DNA of 64,000 bases. Origin: Rhodococcus_F sp040656415 (GTDB taxonomy: Bacteria > Actinomycetota > Actinomycetes > Mycobacteriales > Mycobacteriaceae). This document shows positions 8,812-16,784 of this stretch, piece after piece. A program made the translations under genes and the position numbers. Location of the stretch: the NCBI RefSeq assembly GCF_040656415.1, contig NZ_JBFAMC010000002.1, positions 1-64,000 on the forward strand. The letters are read 5' to 3'. The notes under the pieces were generated by a model, which did not search any database, was not told the DNA's origin, and worked only from the letters and a program-made list of their open reading frames with translations. The number at the start of each line of letters is the position of its first letter. Position 1 is the first letter of the stretch.

Positions 8812-9831
8812 TCAACCCCCGACTGGACGCGGAGCCGCCCAATCGAGCAACTCCTCCAGGGGCAGGGAATTGATGACGTTCGCTGGTTCCAACCCGCGTT
8901 CTGCTGCCCGCTCACAGGCGTAGCCCTGCCACGCCAGGTGGCCGGCGGAGTGCGCGTCCGTGTCGATGGCGAACATGCACCCGGTGTTCAGCGCGAGTTC
9001 GATCAGCCGTCCCGGTGGGTCCCGACGCTGAGGACGGGAGTTGATCTCCACTGCGGTGCCGCCCTCGCGGCACGCATCGAACACCCGCTCGGCGTCGAAC
9101 TTGGACTCGGGGCGTATACCCCGGGGCCCGTCCACGAGGCGTCCCGTGCAGTGTCCCAAGACATCGACGTGCGGGGACTTGACCGCCTGCACCATCCGTT
9201 TGGTCAGCGTTGCACGGTCGTCATCGAGGCGGGTGTGGACGCTGGCCACCACGATGTCCAAGTCCGCGAGCAGCTCGTCGTCCTGATCGAGGGAGCCGTC
9301 CTCGAGGATGTTCACCTCGATGCCGGTGAGGACACGGAACGGCGCGAGTTCCGCGTTCAGTTCTGCGACCACACTTAGCTGGGCGAGCAGTTGCTCCGAT
9401 GAAATTCCATTCGAAATCGCGGCGCCGAGAGAGTGATCGGTCAGTGCGCAATACTCGTGACCGAGTGCCGCGGCGCGGCGCATCATCTCCTTGATCGAGC
9501 ACCTGCCGTCGGACCAGTCCGAATGAGTGTGCAGATCGCCCCGCAGAGCATGGAGCAGCTCCGCTCCACCGAGCCCGATCGGCTCGGCAGAGCCGCGCAG
9601 GTAGAGAAGATACCGCGGAGCTGAGTCGGAACACTCGCGAATGATGGCAGCGGGCTCGGAACCGATGTGAGGCGGAGGCGGTACATCACCGTTCATCAGA
9701 GCCTCTTGTTGCTCGACGGTGAGATCAGCGACGACATCGGCCGCGCGCCGGAAAGCCGCAGTTCGGTGTGCCTCGCCACCTGCACGCTCGAGCCAGAACG
9801 CAATTTCTCGTAGCGCTTCTACAGGATCCAC
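8812..9831 (-). CDS. PHP-domain metal-dependent phosphoesterase
   Basis: This 339-residue protein has a helical N-terminal region (VEALREIAFWLERAGGEAHR, as in the helix-hairpin-helix part of PolX-like proteins) followed by a PHP domain. Metal ligands appear as GDLHTHSDWSDG, LTDHS, GIEVNI, ASVHTR, LGHCTG and IDTDAHS, so the trinuclear metal site looks complete. The family hydrolyses phosphoesters; some members are histidinol phosphatases, others act with DNA polymerase X, but no polymerase domain is present. The frame is open to a TTG at 9873; I prefer the GTG at 9831 because homologous proteins begin at that point and TATAGA (9840-9835) lies just upstream. The exact start is uncertain, and the substrate is unknown. 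Confidence 0.85.
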   Translation of the reverse strand: MDPVEALREIAFWLERAGGEAHRTAAFRRAADVVADLTVEQQEALMNGDVPPPPHIGSEPAAIIRECSDSAPRYLLYLRGSAEPIGLGGAELLHALRGDLHTHSDWSDGRCSIKEMMRRAAALGHEYCALTDHSLGAAISNGISSEQLLAQLSVVAELNAELAPFRVLTGIEVNILEDGSLDQDDELLADLDIVVASVHTRLDDDRATLTKRMVQAVKSPHVDVLGHCTGRLVDGPRGIRPESKFDAERVFDACREGGTAVEINSRPQRRDPPGRLIELALNTGCMFAIDTDAHSAGHLAWQGYACERAAERGLEPANVINSLPLEELLDWAAPRPVGG

Positions 9832-9967
9832 CCTTCTATAGTGCACGACTACGAGACCCTGGTCAGGAGTCAATTTTCTGAACCGTGAGGGTGTGCCGTC
9901 GGAACGGCCGAAACATCGGCGGAACCTGAGCGAACGCCGCCGACCTCGAGATGACTGTCGGCCGAGA

Positions 9968-9989
9968 TCCGCCTCAATCCCCAGGCGGA
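9968..9989. terminator. Small hairpin downstream of the dehydrogenase
   Basis: A 7-bp perfect stem TCCGCCT/AGGCGGA with an 8-base loop lies 9 bases past the end of the minus-strand dehydrogenase gene. It is a modest candidate for its terminator. Confidence 0.4.
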
Positions 9990-9997
9990 ATCAATCT

Positions 9998-10966
9998 TTA
10001 CAGGGAAACAGTCGTCGCCAGCGTCCACAGCGGCGGGAAGCCCTTGGATACGCGAGCGACGTTGAGAGCCGCCATGTCACAAATCCGCCGCCTTGCGGTG
10101 TCGCTACCGCCCGCGACATGTGGGCTCAGGAGGACGTTGTCCAGTGAGCGCAGCGGATTGTCGGAAGCCAGCGGTTCACTGTTGAACACGTCCAGCGCGG
10201 CGCCACCGACGCGGCCCGAGCGCAAGGCCTCGGTCAGGGCGATCTCGTCGACGACCGGTCCCCGCGCAACGTTGACGACGATGGAGTCCGGCGGCATCAG
10301 ACCGAGTTCACGGCTGCCGACCAAGCCCCTCGTCTCCGCGGTCAGCGGCACCGCCACGACCAGGATGTCGGACTCGGCGAGCAGATCGTCCAATGGCAGA
10401 TACCGGGCCGAGGCGATGGGCCGGGGCCGGCGCGCGGTGTAGGCGACTGCACACCCGAAGGCCTCGAACAAGGTGGCACACCGGCTGCCGATTTCACCGA
10501 ACCCGAGGATTCCGACCCGCCGATCTCCCAGGTCGCGGCTGCCGCGTTTCAGGACCGCCCACTGTGGCCAGCCCTGCTCCCGCATCTTGGTGTCGGCCCA
10601 CATCATCTTGCGGCTCACGGTGGCCGCGGCCACCACTGCCCACTCCGCGACCGAAGCGGCATTGGCGCCAGGGGTGTTGGCCACCGGCACACCGACCCGC
10701 GCCCACGCGTCGACGTCGATACAGTTGGTTCCTACGCTCGGCTGCTGGACGAGCCGAAGGTGGGGCGCGAGCTCAGCTTCCGCTGCCCCCAAAGTAAGTT
10801 CGAAAGTCCAGTCTCCGACTACTACATCCACGCTCGGCAGTAGTTCCCTCACGGCCTCCGAGGTCCGGGACGGGGGTAGGACCACCTCGTCCCCGGGCAC
10901 TGCAGCCCGCAAGGTGGAGATCAGACCGCCCTCCTGATCATCGTTCGTCAGCAGCAGAATCCGCAT
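9998..10966 (-). CDS. D-isomer-specific 2-hydroxyacid dehydrogenase, NAD-dependent
   Basis: This 322-residue enzyme reduces a 2-keto acid to a D-2-hydroxy acid or the reverse. The Rossmann fingerprint is GILGFGEIGSRC (about 150-161), and the catalytic residues sit in the expected order: Arg in NVARG, Glu in FNSEPL and His in LSPHVAGG. Length and domain order (split substrate domain around the NAD domain) are typical. The immediate neighbours do not indicate a substrate; lactate, phosphoglycerate-like and hydroxypyruvate substrates are all possible. The ATG at 10966 gives a normal N-terminus (MRILLLTNDD). Confidence 0.9.
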   Translation of the reverse strand: MRILLLTNDDQEGGLISTLRAAVPGDEVVLPPSRTSEAVRELLPSVDVVVGDWTFELTLGAAEAELAPHLRLVQQPSVGTNCIDVDAWARVGVPVANTPGANAASVAEWAVVAAATVSRKMMWADTKMREQGWPQWAVLKRGSRDLGDRRVGILGFGEIGSRCATLFEAFGCAVAYTARRPRPIASARYLPLDDLLAESDILVVAVPLTAETRGLVGSRELGLMPPDSIVVNVARGPVVDEIALTEALRSGRVGGAALDVFNSEPLASDNPLRSLDNVLLSPHVAGGSDTARRRICDMAALNVARVSKGFPPLWTLATTVSL

Positions 10967-11033
10967 CTTCCGGACCGTCCTCTCGCCGCGAGAAGTTGGC
11001 CGCCTTCAGGACGCAACCGACCTCACGGTCTGG

Positions 11034-11210
11034 TTACTGATTCGGCGGGTTCGGTAGCGCCGCGCTCTGCGCGTGCTCCGACGCCTTCGCCAGGGAATCC
11101 AGACTTGGCGAGTTGTACAGCGCCACCTGCTCATACTGCGACCAGTGACTGCCTTCGGAGTCTAGCTGAAGCCGGGCATCGGGGATGTCCCCAGTAATCG
11201 CACCTGGTTG
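11034..11210 (-). pseudogene. Start-less open frame, possible C-terminal gene remnant
   Basis: The minus strand is open for 58 codons between an upstream TGA (11213-11211) and a TAA (11036-11034). There is no ATG, GTG or TTG in the first half. The translation (for example HWSQYEQVALYNSP, then a Ser/Ala/Pro tail) has a protein-like composition, and the third codon positions are GC-rich. I do not recognise the family. It may be the tail of a lost gene, or chance. Confidence 0.25.
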
Positions 11211-11270
11211 TCAGCAACTTCAGGGCTCCACCCCGACAGATTTCGGAATCAGCCTATTTAGGGCTACCTC

Positions 11271-11288
11271 GTTGACCTCTTGTTTACC
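11271..11288 (+). promoter_or_regulatory. Possible PHO box (direct repeats) upstream of the PhoX-type gene
   Basis: Two heptamers, GTTGACC (11271-11277) and GTTTACC (11282-11288), are spaced 11 bases start to start, and a weaker GATGACC follows at 11291. This matches the direct-repeat layout of PhoP boxes in Streptomyces (GTTCACC every 11 bases). It sits 83 bases before the start codon of a phosphatase, where phosphate control is expected. Confidence 0.45.
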
Positions 11289-11359
11289 TGGATGACCCCT
11301 CCTTCTTGCATTCGCCTTCTACCCTGCCGGAATTGTCCAATTCCGAGTCAGGAGCCAAT

Positions 11360-13429
11360 GTGAGCTTGAAACCCCTAGCGCTATTCGTCAATCACGGAGG
11401 CTCGTCATCACGCGCCGCCGTAACCTGCCAGTACAAATGCGGGAACGCCTGCTCACACGAGGTCCCGAACGCGTCCGAGGGGGAGTACTTCCGCGACATT
11501 GCTCGCACGGCACTCTCGCGTCGCAGGGTCCTGCGCGGCGCCGGAATGACGGTGCTCGCCGTCGGCGCGGGTAGCGCGCTTGTGGCGTGCTCTGACGATT
11601 CCGGCAACGGCAACGCATCCGCTACCGGAGCAGAGGATCGAGCGATCCCGGCAGGCACCGACTTCGACGTCGTCGCACCCAACACCCAAGACGCGGTCGT
11701 TGTTCCGGACGGCTACGAGCAGGTTGTGATGATCCGCTGGGGTGACCCGGTTCTGCCCGGCGCTCCCGCATTCGACTTCGACAACCAGACCGGACAAGCG
11801 CAATCGCAGCAGTTCGGGTTCAACAACGACTTCGCCGCGCTCCTGCCGATCGAAGGACAGCCCAACACCTTCTTGCTGGTGGTCAGCCACGAGTACTCCT
11901 CCGAACCGTTCATGTTCTCGAACTACGATCCCGAGAACCCGACACTCGAACAGTTCCAGACCGCACTCGCTGCGCACGGCTTGTCGGTGGTGGAGATGAA
12001 AGGCGAATCCGACTCGGGCAAACTCACTCCCGCATTCGGTGCGTACAACCGGCGCATCACCGGATCGACGGAGTTTCTCGTGACCGGTCCGGCCGCGGGC
12101 AGCGACCTGCTCGCGACGTCTGCCGACCCGACCGGCACCTTGGTGCTCGGCACCTTCAACAACTGCTCGGGTGGCCTCACCCCTTGGGGAACGGTGCTGT
12201 CGGGGGAGGAGAACTTCAACCCGTACTTCGGAAACGCCGAAGCGATCACCGACCCCGTCGCCGCCGCCCGCCTGAAGCGATACGGCGTGGAAGGTGGTGC
12301 GACCGAACGTAAGTGGGAACGGTTCGACAAGCGATTCGACTTGGCGCAGGAACCGAACGAGGTCAACCGCTTCGGTTACGTGGTCGAGGTGAACCCGTGG
12401 GATGCGGCGTCCACACCCGTCAAGCACACCGCGCTGGGACGGTTCAAACACGAGGCCGCGACGATTTACATCACCGACGACGACACCGTCGTCGCGTACA
12501 GCGGCGACGACGAGCGCTTCGACTACATGTACAAGTTCGTCTCCAGCCGAAAGATGATGAGCGGCAACAGCCAGGCGGCGATGCGTCACAACATGACACT
12601 GCTCGACGCAGGCACCCTGTACGTCGCGAAGTTCGCCGGCAACTCGGCGGACGAGATCGACGGTTCGGGCACCCTGCCGTCCGATGGCGCCTTCGACGGC
12701 ACCGGCGAGTGGATCGCGCTGCTTCGCACGGGCGAGGACGGAACGGGTGAATCATTCGTCGACGGGATGAGCGCCGAGGAAGTGGCGGTGTTCACCCGAG
12801 AGGCCGGCGACAAGGTGGGCGCCACGAAGATGGACCGCCCTGAGGATTTCGAGCCGAACCCGAAGACCGGCAAGGTGTACGTCGCACTTACCAACAACAC
12901 CAAGCGTGGTGTCGATGGTGCTGCGGCCGCGGACGAGCCCAACCCGCGAAACAACAACAAGAACGGCCAGGTGCTCGAACTGACCGACGACCACGCCGGA
13001 ACCGCGTTCAACTGGAACCTACTGCTTGTGTGCGGCGACCCGCAGGCAGCGGACACCTACTACGGGGGCTTCGACAAGAGCAGCGTCAGCCCCATCTCCT
13101 GCCCCGACAATCTCGCGTTCGACTCCCACGGCAACTTGTGGGTGTCCACTGACGGTAACGCGCTCGGCTCGAACGACGGACTCTTCAGCGTTGTCCTCGA
13201 CGGCGCGAACCGAGGCGAGACCAAGCAGTTCCTCACGGTGCCGAAGGGCGCCGAGACCTGCGGGCCGATTATCGGCGAGGAGCGCGTCATCGTCTGTGTC
13301 CAGCACCCAGGCGAACTAGACGGCGCCGATGCGAACAGCCCAGCGTCGCACTGGCCCGACGGCGGGACAAATCAGCCACGTCCCGCCGTCGTGGCCGTGT
13401 GGAAGCCGGACGGAAGAATCGGCGCCTGA
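11360..13429 (+). CDS. PhoX-type (DUF839) phosphatase, Tat-exported
   Basis: This 689-residue protein belongs to the PhoX/DUF839 family, calcium- and iron-dependent alkaline phosphatases that release phosphate from organic esters outside the cell. The N-terminus carries a family-typical leader (NHGGSSSRAAVTCQYKCGNACSH) and then a Tat signal, SRRRVLRGAG with a hydrophobic core, ending at a Cys (LVACSDDS), so it may be a Tat lipoprotein. The body contains acidic beta-propeller motifs such as SGEENFNPYFG and MDRPEDFEPNP. I chose the GTG at 11360, with AGGAG 5 bases before it, over the upstream ATG at 11306. A possible PHO box lies upstream. Family is sure; activity is inferred. Confidence 0.9.
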   Translation: MSLKPLALFVNHGGSSSRAAVTCQYKCGNACSHEVPNASEGEYFRDIARTALSRRRVLRGAGMTVLAVGAGSALVACSDDSGNGNASATGAEDRAIPAGTDFDVVAPNTQDAVVVPDGYEQVVMIRWGDPVLPGAPAFDFDNQTGQAQSQQFGFNNDFAALLPIEGQPNTFLLVVSHEYSSEPFMFSNYDPENPTLEQFQTALAAHGLSVVEMKGESDSGKLTPAFGAYNRRITGSTEFLVTGPAAGSDLLATSADPTGTLVLGTFNNCSGGLTPWGTVLSGEENFNPYFGNAEAITDPVAAARLKRYGVEGGATERKWERFDKRFDLAQEPNEVNRFGYVVEVNPWDAASTPVKHTALGRFKHEAATIYITDDDTVVAYSGDDERFDYMYKFVSSRKMMSGNSQAAMRHNMTLLDAGTLYVAKFAGNSADEIDGSGTLPSDGAFDGTGEWIALLRTGEDGTGESFVDGMSAEEVAVFTREAGDKVGATKMDRPEDFEPNPKTGKVYVALTNNTKRGVDGAAAADEPNPRNNNKNGQVLELTDDHAGTAFNWNLLLVCGDPQAADTYYGGFDKSSVSPISCPDNLAFDSHGNLWVSTDGNALGSNDGLFSVVLDGANRGETKQFLTVPKGAETCGPIIGEERVIVCVQHPGELDGADANSPASHWPDGGTNQPRPAVVAVWKPDGRIGA

Positions 13430-13450
13430 CCCTTCGGGGGCAATTTATCC

Positions 13451-13498
13451 GAACGCCAGTGGCCGAGCCTGGATCGCCAGGCTCGGCCACTGGCGTTC
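13451..13498. terminator. Perfect 22-bp hairpin after the PhoX-type gene
   Basis: Bases 13451-13472 and 13477-13498 are exact reverse complements, closing a four-base ATCG loop. It lies 21 bases past the stop codon and is the longest perfect stem I found in the window. It very likely ends transcription of the phosphatase gene, although no T-tract follows. Confidence 0.8.
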
Positions 13499-13538
13499 GA
13501 GCGCCCTCATGATGATCCGCAACGGGCGGGAAGCGTGT

Positions 13539-13554
13539 GAAGGATTTTTTCTTC
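13539..13554. promoter_or_regulatory. Candidate RpiR/MurR operator upstream of the muropeptide operon
   Basis: The 16-mer GAAGGATTTTTTCTTC is a palindrome with GAAG/CTTC arms around an AT-rich 8-base centre. A near copy, GAAGGTATTTTTCTTC (14 of 16 identical), lies at 20453-20468 just upstream of the RpiR-family gene. AT-rich runs like these are rare in this GC-rich DNA. It sits 23 bases upstream of the operon's -35 element. Confidence 0.6.
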
Positions 13555-13577
13555 CAAATACTTGTAAATGAAAGTAA

Positions 13578-13606
13578 TTGACGACATCCATGGTCCGGCC
13601 TACATT
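13578..13606 (+). promoter_or_regulatory. Promoter of the muropeptide-recycling operon
   Basis: TTGACG (13578-13583) and TACATT (13601-13606) are separated by exactly 17 bases, giving a good sigma-70-type promoter. Transcription would begin near 13613 and leave a leader of about 50 bases before the ATG at 13664. Confidence 0.6.
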
Positions 13607-13663
13607 GGCGATCATGGACAGATCGTGCTCGTCGCTTCGCCTACCTCGGCGTTCGAAGTCGTC

Positions 13664-14608
13664 ATGACCCGGGTGCTGGCCTTCGACGTCGGCAAGTCGG
13701 GCTGCCGAGTCGCGCTGTTCGTCGACGGTCGCCGCGTCAAAGGAGCCGAAACCTGGGGTGCTCGTGGACTCGCAGACCGCGATGGGCTCGAGTCCACGCT
13801 GACCGCGATCCGGTCCGCCGCCGATGCAGTCGGGGCCGAACAGGTGGACGCCGTCGCAGCCGGAGTGGCGGGATATGCACAGGCCGCCGGCGCAGGCGGT
13901 GAACTGGTCGACGCCCTTGCCGAAAGTCACCGCACACGCCGGGTCGCGGTGGCAAGCGATATGACCACTTCGCACGCTGGTTCCCTCGCCGGACGGCCCG
14001 GCGTCGTGGTGGCGGCGGGGACAGGTTCGGTCGCATTGGCCATCGCAGCGAACGGGATCACCGCCGTTGCCGATGGCTGGGGATATCTGTTGGGTGACAA
14101 CGGAGGTGGCTTCGCTTTGGGTCGTCGGGGCTTGGAGTCGGCATTGCGGGCCCGCGACGGACGCGGAGGCTCGGAAGTCCTGCGGGTACTGGCGCAGCGC
14201 AGATACGGCAACCTCGATCGTCTACCTCGAGTCGTACACCGCTCTAGCAACCCGGCCCGGACAGTCGCGGCGTTCGCGCGCGACGTCGTCAGTGCCGCGC
14301 GGGACGGCGACGAGTGGTCGTCGATCCTGTGCGCGGAGTCGGGTGTCGAGCTGGCCCGCACCGCGGCTGCCGCGGCGAAACGGGCCATGCCGGACGATCG
14401 TGCGGTCGAAATCAGCACCACCGGTGGACTCTTCGATGCGGGCGATCTTGTGAGCAGACCTTTCGCTAGCGAAGCGCGTCGGCTACTACCGGGTTGCCGT
14501 CTGGTTCCGCGAGCAGGCGATGCCTGCGACGGAGGGCTCCTGCTGGCCACACGCGACGATCTGCCCCACGAATCACTGATCCGCCGATACGAAGGAGTCC
14601 CCGCGTGA
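13664..14608 (+). CDS. BadF/NagK-type amino-sugar kinase (likely GlcNAc/MurNAc kinase)
   Basis: This 314-residue protein is an ASKHA-fold sugar kinase of the BadF/BadG/NagK group. Phosphate-binding segments are FDVGKSGCR near the N-terminus and VVVAAGTGSVALA around residues 107-119, followed by GDNGGGFALGRRGL and the C-terminal GDACDGGLLLA. It should phosphorylate N-acetylglucosamine or N-acetylmuramate in the cytoplasm. The open frame extends back to 13568; I chose the ATG at 13664, which starts at the first phosphate-binding strand as in homologues. Its TGA overlaps the murQ start, and with murQ and anmK downstream the likely substrates are wall-derived amino sugars. Choice between GlcNAc and MurNAc is open. 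Confidence 0.88.
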   Translation: MTRVLAFDVGKSGCRVALFVDGRRVKGAETWGARGLADRDGLESTLTAIRSAADAVGAEQVDAVAAGVAGYAQAAGAGGELVDALAESHRTRRVAVASDMTTSHAGSLAGRPGVVVAAGTGSVALAIAANGITAVADGWGYLLGDNGGGFALGRRGLESALRARDGRGGSEVLRVLAQRRYGNLDRLPRVVHRSSNPARTVAAFARDVVSAARDGDEWSSILCAESGVELARTAAAAAKRAMPDDRAVEISTTGGLFDAGDLVSRPFASEARRLLPGCRLVPRAGDACDGGLLLATRDDLPHESLIRRYEGVPA

Positions 14609-15540
14609 CCGACCTCGACCGTGAGCTCGCACTGCTCGCCACCGAGCGCACCCGCCCTGAGCTGTCAGATCTCGATACATGGTCTACGCGCAGCTTGGTC
14701 GCCGCAATCGCCTACGACCATGCAGGTGTGCCGGAGGCGGTCGCTGCGGCGGGTGACGCTATTGCCGCAGCGGTCGACGTGATCGTCGAACGGCTCGAAA
14801 GCGGCGGACGGCTGATATATGCGGGCGCTGGAACCCCCGGCCGTCTCGGGGTCCTGGACGCGGCGGAATGCGTGCCGACCTTCAGTACCGAGCCCGGCCA
14901 GGTGATTGCGCTCATCGCAGGAGGTGCCGATGCGATGACAACGTCCCTTGAAGGCGCCGAAGACGACCCCGACGGCGCTGCAGCAGATCTGGCTGCCATC
15001 GAGATCGGCGCCGGTGACGTGCTCGTCGCCATCACCGCGTCGGGTCGCACTCCCTATGTGCTCGGCGCCGCCAGGGCCGCAAGAGAATCCGGTGCCGCCA
15101 CCATCGGAATAAGCAACAACACCGACACTCGGCTCAGTTCCCTCGTCGACGTGCCGATCGAGGTGTGCACCGGCCCAGAGATCATCGGCGGGTCGACCCG
15201 CATGAAGGCCGGAACAGCGCAAAAGCTCGTCCTGAATACCCTCTCGACCGCCAGCATGGTCCGGCTCGGCAAGACATACGGCAACATGATGGTCGACGTC
15301 CGGGCGACCAACGACAAACTCCGGTCTCGCGCACAGCGAATTGTCATGGAGGCGACTGGCGTTTCACCGGATGCGGCGGCCGAAGTGCTGGCGTTGGCCG
15401 ATGGCCACGTCAAGACGGCGATAGTCGCTCTGCTGGCGGAGATCGACGTATCCGAGGCCCGAAATCGGTTGGCTGCCTGCGGTGGTCGCGTCCGTGCCGC
15501 GATACACGGCGACTGCATCGCCCCTGGAAAACCGACATGA
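14605..15540 (+). CDS. murQ: MurQ, N-acetylmuramic acid 6-phosphate etherase
   Basis: This 311-residue enzyme splits the lactyl ether of MurNAc-6-phosphate to give GlcNAc-6-phosphate and D-lactate. It has a SIS sugar-phosphate domain with AGAGTPGRLGVLDAAECVPT (residues 72-91), ITASGRTPYV and the family signature EIIGGSTRMKAGTAQKLVLN. The active-site Glu of AAE is present. The GTG start at 14605 overlaps the stop of the kinase gene and has GAAGGAG upstream; the longer frame from 14494 lies inside the kinase. The product feeds wall sugar into GlcNAc-6-phosphate catabolism. No D-lactate dehydrogenase is adjacent. Confidence 0.95.
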   Translation: MTDLDRELALLATERTRPELSDLDTWSTRSLVAAIAYDHAGVPEAVAAAGDAIAAAVDVIVERLESGGRLIYAGAGTPGRLGVLDAAECVPTFSTEPGQVIALIAGGADAMTTSLEGAEDDPDGAAADLAAIEIGAGDVLVAITASGRTPYVLGAARAARESGAATIGISNNTDTRLSSLVDVPIEVCTGPEIIGGSTRMKAGTAQKLVLNTLSTASMVRLGKTYGNMMVDVRATNDKLRSRAQRIVMEATGVSPDAAAEVLALADGHVKTAIVALLAEIDVSEARNRLAACGGRVRAAIHGDCIAPGKPT

Positions 15541-16745
15541 TCGTACTGTCTCTCTCCTCGGGAACCTCGGTCGACGCCATCGATGTGGCTGCCGCAGACC
15601 TGACGATGTCCGACGGCGAGATCCGGATGGCGCCGCTGGGATACCGAGAAGTTCCGTACTCTGCGGAACTTCGTGGTCTAATCCTTGACGCTCTTCCGCC
15701 TGCGGGCACGACTCTCGAGACGGTGTGCCGCATCGACACCGGGGTGGGACAGGAGTTCGCGGTGGCCGCCTCCGCAGCCGCACACGATCTGACCGACGGC
15801 CGGGCCGAGTTGGTTGTTTCGCACGGACAGACATTGTTCCACTGGACCGTCGACGGATCGGTTCGAGGCACCCTGCAACTGGGTCAGCCTGCCTGGATCG
15901 CCCAAGCCACCGGGCTTCCCGTCATCTCGGACCTCCGGGTCAACGATGTCGCCGCGGGTGGCCACGGAGCGCCCCTGGCGAGTCTTGTCGACGTACTCCT
16001 GCTCAGCGACAGCAGACGACAATCGCTCGGTGATGACGAACAACGGTCGGCAGCACTGAATTTGGGCGGGATCGCCAACGTCACAGTCGTCGGAGCCGAC
16101 GACGATCCGGTGGCCTTCGATACCGGTCCGGCGAATGCACTCCTCGACGCCGCCGTAAGAAGCCTGTCCGCCGGCCGTGACCACGCAGACCACAACGGAG
16201 CGATCGCGGCCCGTGGGCAGGTGAATCCACACCTTTTCGCGATGCTGCTCGATCATCCCTACTACCGGCGACTTCCACCCAAATCAGCCGGGAAGGAAGA
16301 CTTCAACGCCAGATACCTCGCCGAGGCGATCGACCGCGCCGGGTGCCACGACATCACCTCGCAAGACCTGCTGGCCACCCTGGTCGAGGTCACCGCCCGA
16401 ACCATCGCTGCCGCACTAGCCCCGTACGCGGTGGGTGAAGTGTTCGCATCCGGTGGCGGAACCCGTAATCCGACGCTCATGCACCGCCTCGACGAGAACC
16501 TCGCCCCGGCCCGATTCACCACCACCGCCGAACTCGGTCTCGACCCCGACGCCAAGGAGGCCTACCTCTTCGCGCTCATGGGCTTTCTCAGCTGGCACGG
16601 TTTGCCCGGGTCGATACCCGCCTGCACCGGGGCAGACCAGCCCACCGTGGCCGGTCGGATCACGCCGGGCGCCAACAGCCTTCGCCTGCCCACACCCGTC
16701 ATCGATCCTCCCCACACACTTCGCATCGTCCATCACCCCGCCTAG
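15537..16745 (+). CDS. anmK: AnmK, anhydro-N-acetylmuramic acid kinase
   Basis: This 402-residue kinase opens and phosphorylates 1,6-anhydro-MurNAc, the product of lytic transglycosylases, to MurNAc-6-phosphate, the MurQ substrate. The family N-terminus is visible as LSLSSGTSVDAIDVA (phosphate loop), and LNLGGIANVT, FDTGPANALLD and FASGGGTRNPTLM follow in order. The ATG at 15537 overlaps the murQ stop (ATGA). The usual SGTSxDGxD motif reads SGTSVDAID, so Gly is replaced by Ala at one position; other members vary here too, and I would not infer loss of activity. Confidence 0.95.
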   Translation: MIVLSLSSGTSVDAIDVAAADLTMSDGEIRMAPLGYREVPYSAELRGLILDALPPAGTTLETVCRIDTGVGQEFAVAASAAAHDLTDGRAELVVSHGQTLFHWTVDGSVRGTLQLGQPAWIAQATGLPVISDLRVNDVAAGGHGAPLASLVDVLLLSDSRRQSLGDDEQRSAALNLGGIANVTVVGADDDPVAFDTGPANALLDAAVRSLSAGRDHADHNGAIAARGQVNPHLFAMLLDHPYYRRLPPKSAGKEDFNARYLAEAIDRAGCHDITSQDLLATLVEVTARTIAAALAPYAVGEVFASGGGTRNPTLMHRLDENLAPARFTTTAELGLDPDAKEAYLFALMGFLSWHGLPGSIPACTGADQPTVAGRITPGANSLRLPTPVIDPPHTLRIVHHPA

Positions 16746-16784
16746 CCACAACGCCGCGCGACTCGTCCCAAGTTTGGAGCCCCC

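Larger units (their letters stand above)
10967..11359. other. Intergenic region upstream of the PhoX-type gene
   Basis: These 393 bases separate two divergent genes. On the minus strand 11034-11210 there is an open frame without a start codon (see the separate entry). The right end holds direct repeats resembling a PHO box and the ribosome-binding site AGGAG (11350-11354) of the phosphatase gene. I see nothing else. Confidence 0.5.
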
